Of a stretch of 64,000 nt of DNA, positions 62,201 through 64,000 are shown in pieces. Position 1 is the stretch's first letter. Each line of letters opens with the position of its first letter. Made by a program: the position numbers and the translations under genes. The stretch is from Tachypleus tridentatus (lineage: Eukaryota; Arthropoda; Merostomata; Xiphosura; Limulidae), in NCBI RefSeq assembly GCF_004210375.1, contig NC_134831.1:42752035-42816034 (forward strand). The letters run 5' to 3'. The notes below the pieces were generated by a model. The model was not told the origin of the DNA. It searched no databases and was given only the letters and a program-made list of their open reading frames with translations.

Positions 62201-64000
62201 TTTTTTATTTGAAAATTACTTTCTTACTGTTTTTCAGACATATGGACAGACGTTCATAGAAGACGATACATTTCTATCTATCGTTGGTTCTGTAGCTGGA
62301 GCTGTTCATGCTCTCAGCCGGGTGACTGTGGGCTTAATTCAGGACCAAATATCTTACAAGGTAAAAACAAGGTTAAGGGAAGTGATTGAACTTATGTTGT
62401 TATCAAAAATTATTAAAATAATATTTGTTGTGTTAAATGTATAAAATCTCTATGGTTAAGCAGTAAGAGAGAGAGTTTATAATAACAAAATGTGTGTCTG
62501 AGCTATGCCGTATAACAACATAGTTTATTTTTTCCTTTGTACATAAAGAGAAAATATATCAGTGTAATAATACTCAGCGATGCTGAAATAGTGAAAATAA
62601 TGAAAAAAAAAACACTGTTTTGAAAAAGTATTTAAAACAGTTGAGTTTAACGCAAAGAAAATAATAATACAAACACTTTTAGATTACTCACCTAAACAGT
62701 CGATTTGATAAGTAATCAGTTTTTCTCACGAAAATGAAAGTATAAGAAACATGCACTTTATCCAAACTCTGGACCGAATAACGTGTACTTATAATAAGAA
62801 CATACATCTGGATTAAATTTATTATGATTTTTGTCCTTCTTTATAGGTGTTGTTTTATTTATCTCGTATTTTAAATTAGTTTTTTAACTTTAGTCACTTT
62901 AAGTTATAATATATTATATTTTTAGTTTACCAGTCTTCTCTTGCTGGGAATACAGACAGTTTTACTGTTCACTATAGTAGCGACATCTCTTGATGGAAAA
63001 GTAATGTACATGATCTGGATTTGTGGGCTCTCTTTTACATTTTCTCTTGATTTTGTCTGTGTTCCGGCTGCTGTTGTTGAAGTTTTTGGATCGAAATACA
63101 CTTCTGAAATTTTCGGAATGGTAATTTTTACGTCAGTAAGTGCACAACATTATATTATTTTTTATTGCTAAATCAAAACTAAATAAATGTTTCTATAAAG
63201 TAATTATTGAAGTATATATAGTCAAGTTTTTTGAAGACCAACCCTCTTTATGAAATTGCAATTACTTTAAAACCACGTTATCTTCTACATTTGAAATTAT
63301 CAGAAATAAAGCTGATATATTTCTAGAATACATTAAGTAAACATAACGAGTTTTAACTGATAATTCATGGCTTTTTATTTCAGACGGCTTCCTTCTTTCT
63401 CTGGTCCTTAGCTATCCATCGTATTATTTCTTCGTTGGGATGGTTTGCTACATTTTGTGTGTCAGCGACTGTTTCTTTCACAGGTCAGAATGATTTCGTT
63501 TTAGTTGAGGAACAAGAAGTGTTTTATTTTACTGTGTTTTGAAGATCAGCGTTTGTTGTTTCATCATTCGTTTACTTGGAAAAAATAAAAGTAAATTAAT
63601 GTCTAATTCACAACGCAAATTCAATACCATTTTTTTATGATACTTAAAACAGTCGCACTCTGAGACACTCAAGAGCAAGGAAGCCTTCATATTATTTGTG
63701 TCCTTACATGTCTAATAAGTTCCGCTTTCACTGTTTTCTTGTGAACAATGCAATAATGAAAATTATTCTCAGTTACTTAATTAAGGTGTTAGAGCTATCA
63801 CCACAAATTGGCTATGAGATTGATATACATTTATCATGTAGTATAAATGACAATGAAATATTTTATAAATTAATGAACATATATTACGTGATTGCGTAAT
63901 GATAAATAATTTATAATTTTATTCCCATACGCCTGTTTTTCTTTCCATAGGGATACTTGTGACTATATTTTTCCCTGAGACGCAACGTACAGAACCATTA
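56281..64000 (+). CDS. MFS transporter, OFA/monocarboxylate-like (copy C, intact, 3' partial)
   Basis: Predicted 12-helix plasma or organelle membrane carrier of the MFS, closest in feel to oxalate/formate-antiporter or apicoplast-pyruvate-carrier-like proteins; the substrate is not knowable from sequence. Exons: 56281-56540, 57812-57938, 59489-59616, 60802-60928, 61671-61970, 62238-62360, 62926-63135, 63384-63483, 63951-64000+. All have AG/GT boundaries, phases agree (2,0,2,0,0,0,0,1), and the join is open for 475 codons. From copy A's end about 19 codons are missing, giving about 494 residues. Helices: 1 (7-29), 2 (49-69) leading into the MFS loop GGKLGCLIGRRW (about 67-78), 3 (79-93), 4 (100-120), 5 (137-155), 6 (183-205), a hydrophilic loop 206-290 in exon 5, then 7-12. 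Start: ATG 56281 in a good context (ACAGAATGG). Confidence 0.9.
58143..58428 (-). repeat. Young SINE family 1 in intron 2 of gene C
   Basis: Full-length reverse copy with four TTTG tail units, intact A- and B-box regions and low divergence. TTAAGTCTTCGA at 58131-58142 and 58429-58440 is an exact 12-bp target duplication. Copy A has the unoccupied site at 951-962, so the insertion came after the A/C duplication. Confidence 0.96.

Overview
This is AT-rich nuclear eukaryotic DNA with no operons, long introns, and dense old repeats. Two short interspersed repeat families point to a horseshoe crab or a close chelicerate. One is a tRNA-headed SINE of about 280 bp starting GGCCCGGCATGGCCAAG and ending in a CAAACAAACAAA tail. 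The other is a shorter family with a GCGGTATGTCTGCGGA-like head. I recognise both from memory of horseshoe crab sequence, so the species call is an inference.

The core of the window is a gene for a 12-helix major facilitator superfamily (MFS) transporter, present three times in the same orientation. Copy C (56281 to the right edge) has nine exons that join in frame with consensus splice sites, and it looks functional. Its last ~20 codons lie past the window. Copy A (635-6521) and copy B (30266-35843) keep their introns and the same exon order, so they came from segmental duplication and not retrocopying. Both are dead. A has two nonsense codons, three 1-bp exon deletions, a lost acceptor and a gutted exon 7. 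B has no exon 1, five lost donors, at least four nonsense codons and internal deletions.

Between the copies lie intergenic spacers that are themselves duplicated. Spacer 1 (about 9.6-30.1 kb) and spacer 2 (about 36.7-47.1 kb) align in order, with large gaps. The ancestral unit was therefore gene plus spacer, repeated in tandem. Spacer 1 also holds a Tc1-like element, a Penelope-like retroelement and a stretch matching the 5' flank of copy C. This suggests B's real 5' end was replaced by a rearrangement.

Layout: 1-6.7 kb, pseudogene A. 7.5-9.6 kb, broken hAT/ZBED-type transposase. 9.6-30.1 kb, spacer 1, with SINEs, a 217-bp TTAA-flanked element carrying a 28S rRNA fragment, a 634-bp tandem duplication, two Tc1/mariner elements, a Penelope-like element and a minisatellite. 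30.1-36.0 kb, pseudogene B. 36.7-47.1 kb, spacer 2. 47.1-55.2 kb, unduplicated accessory DNA with a degenerate non-LTR retrotransposon, SINEs, and Tc1 and Penelope fragments. 55.2-64 kb, 5' flank and gene C.

I see no CRISPR array, prokaryotic feature, functional tRNA gene or clearly novel multi-gene system. The most unusual item is the small TTAA-flanked element with an rRNA fragment, which has a paralogous empty site 27 kb away.
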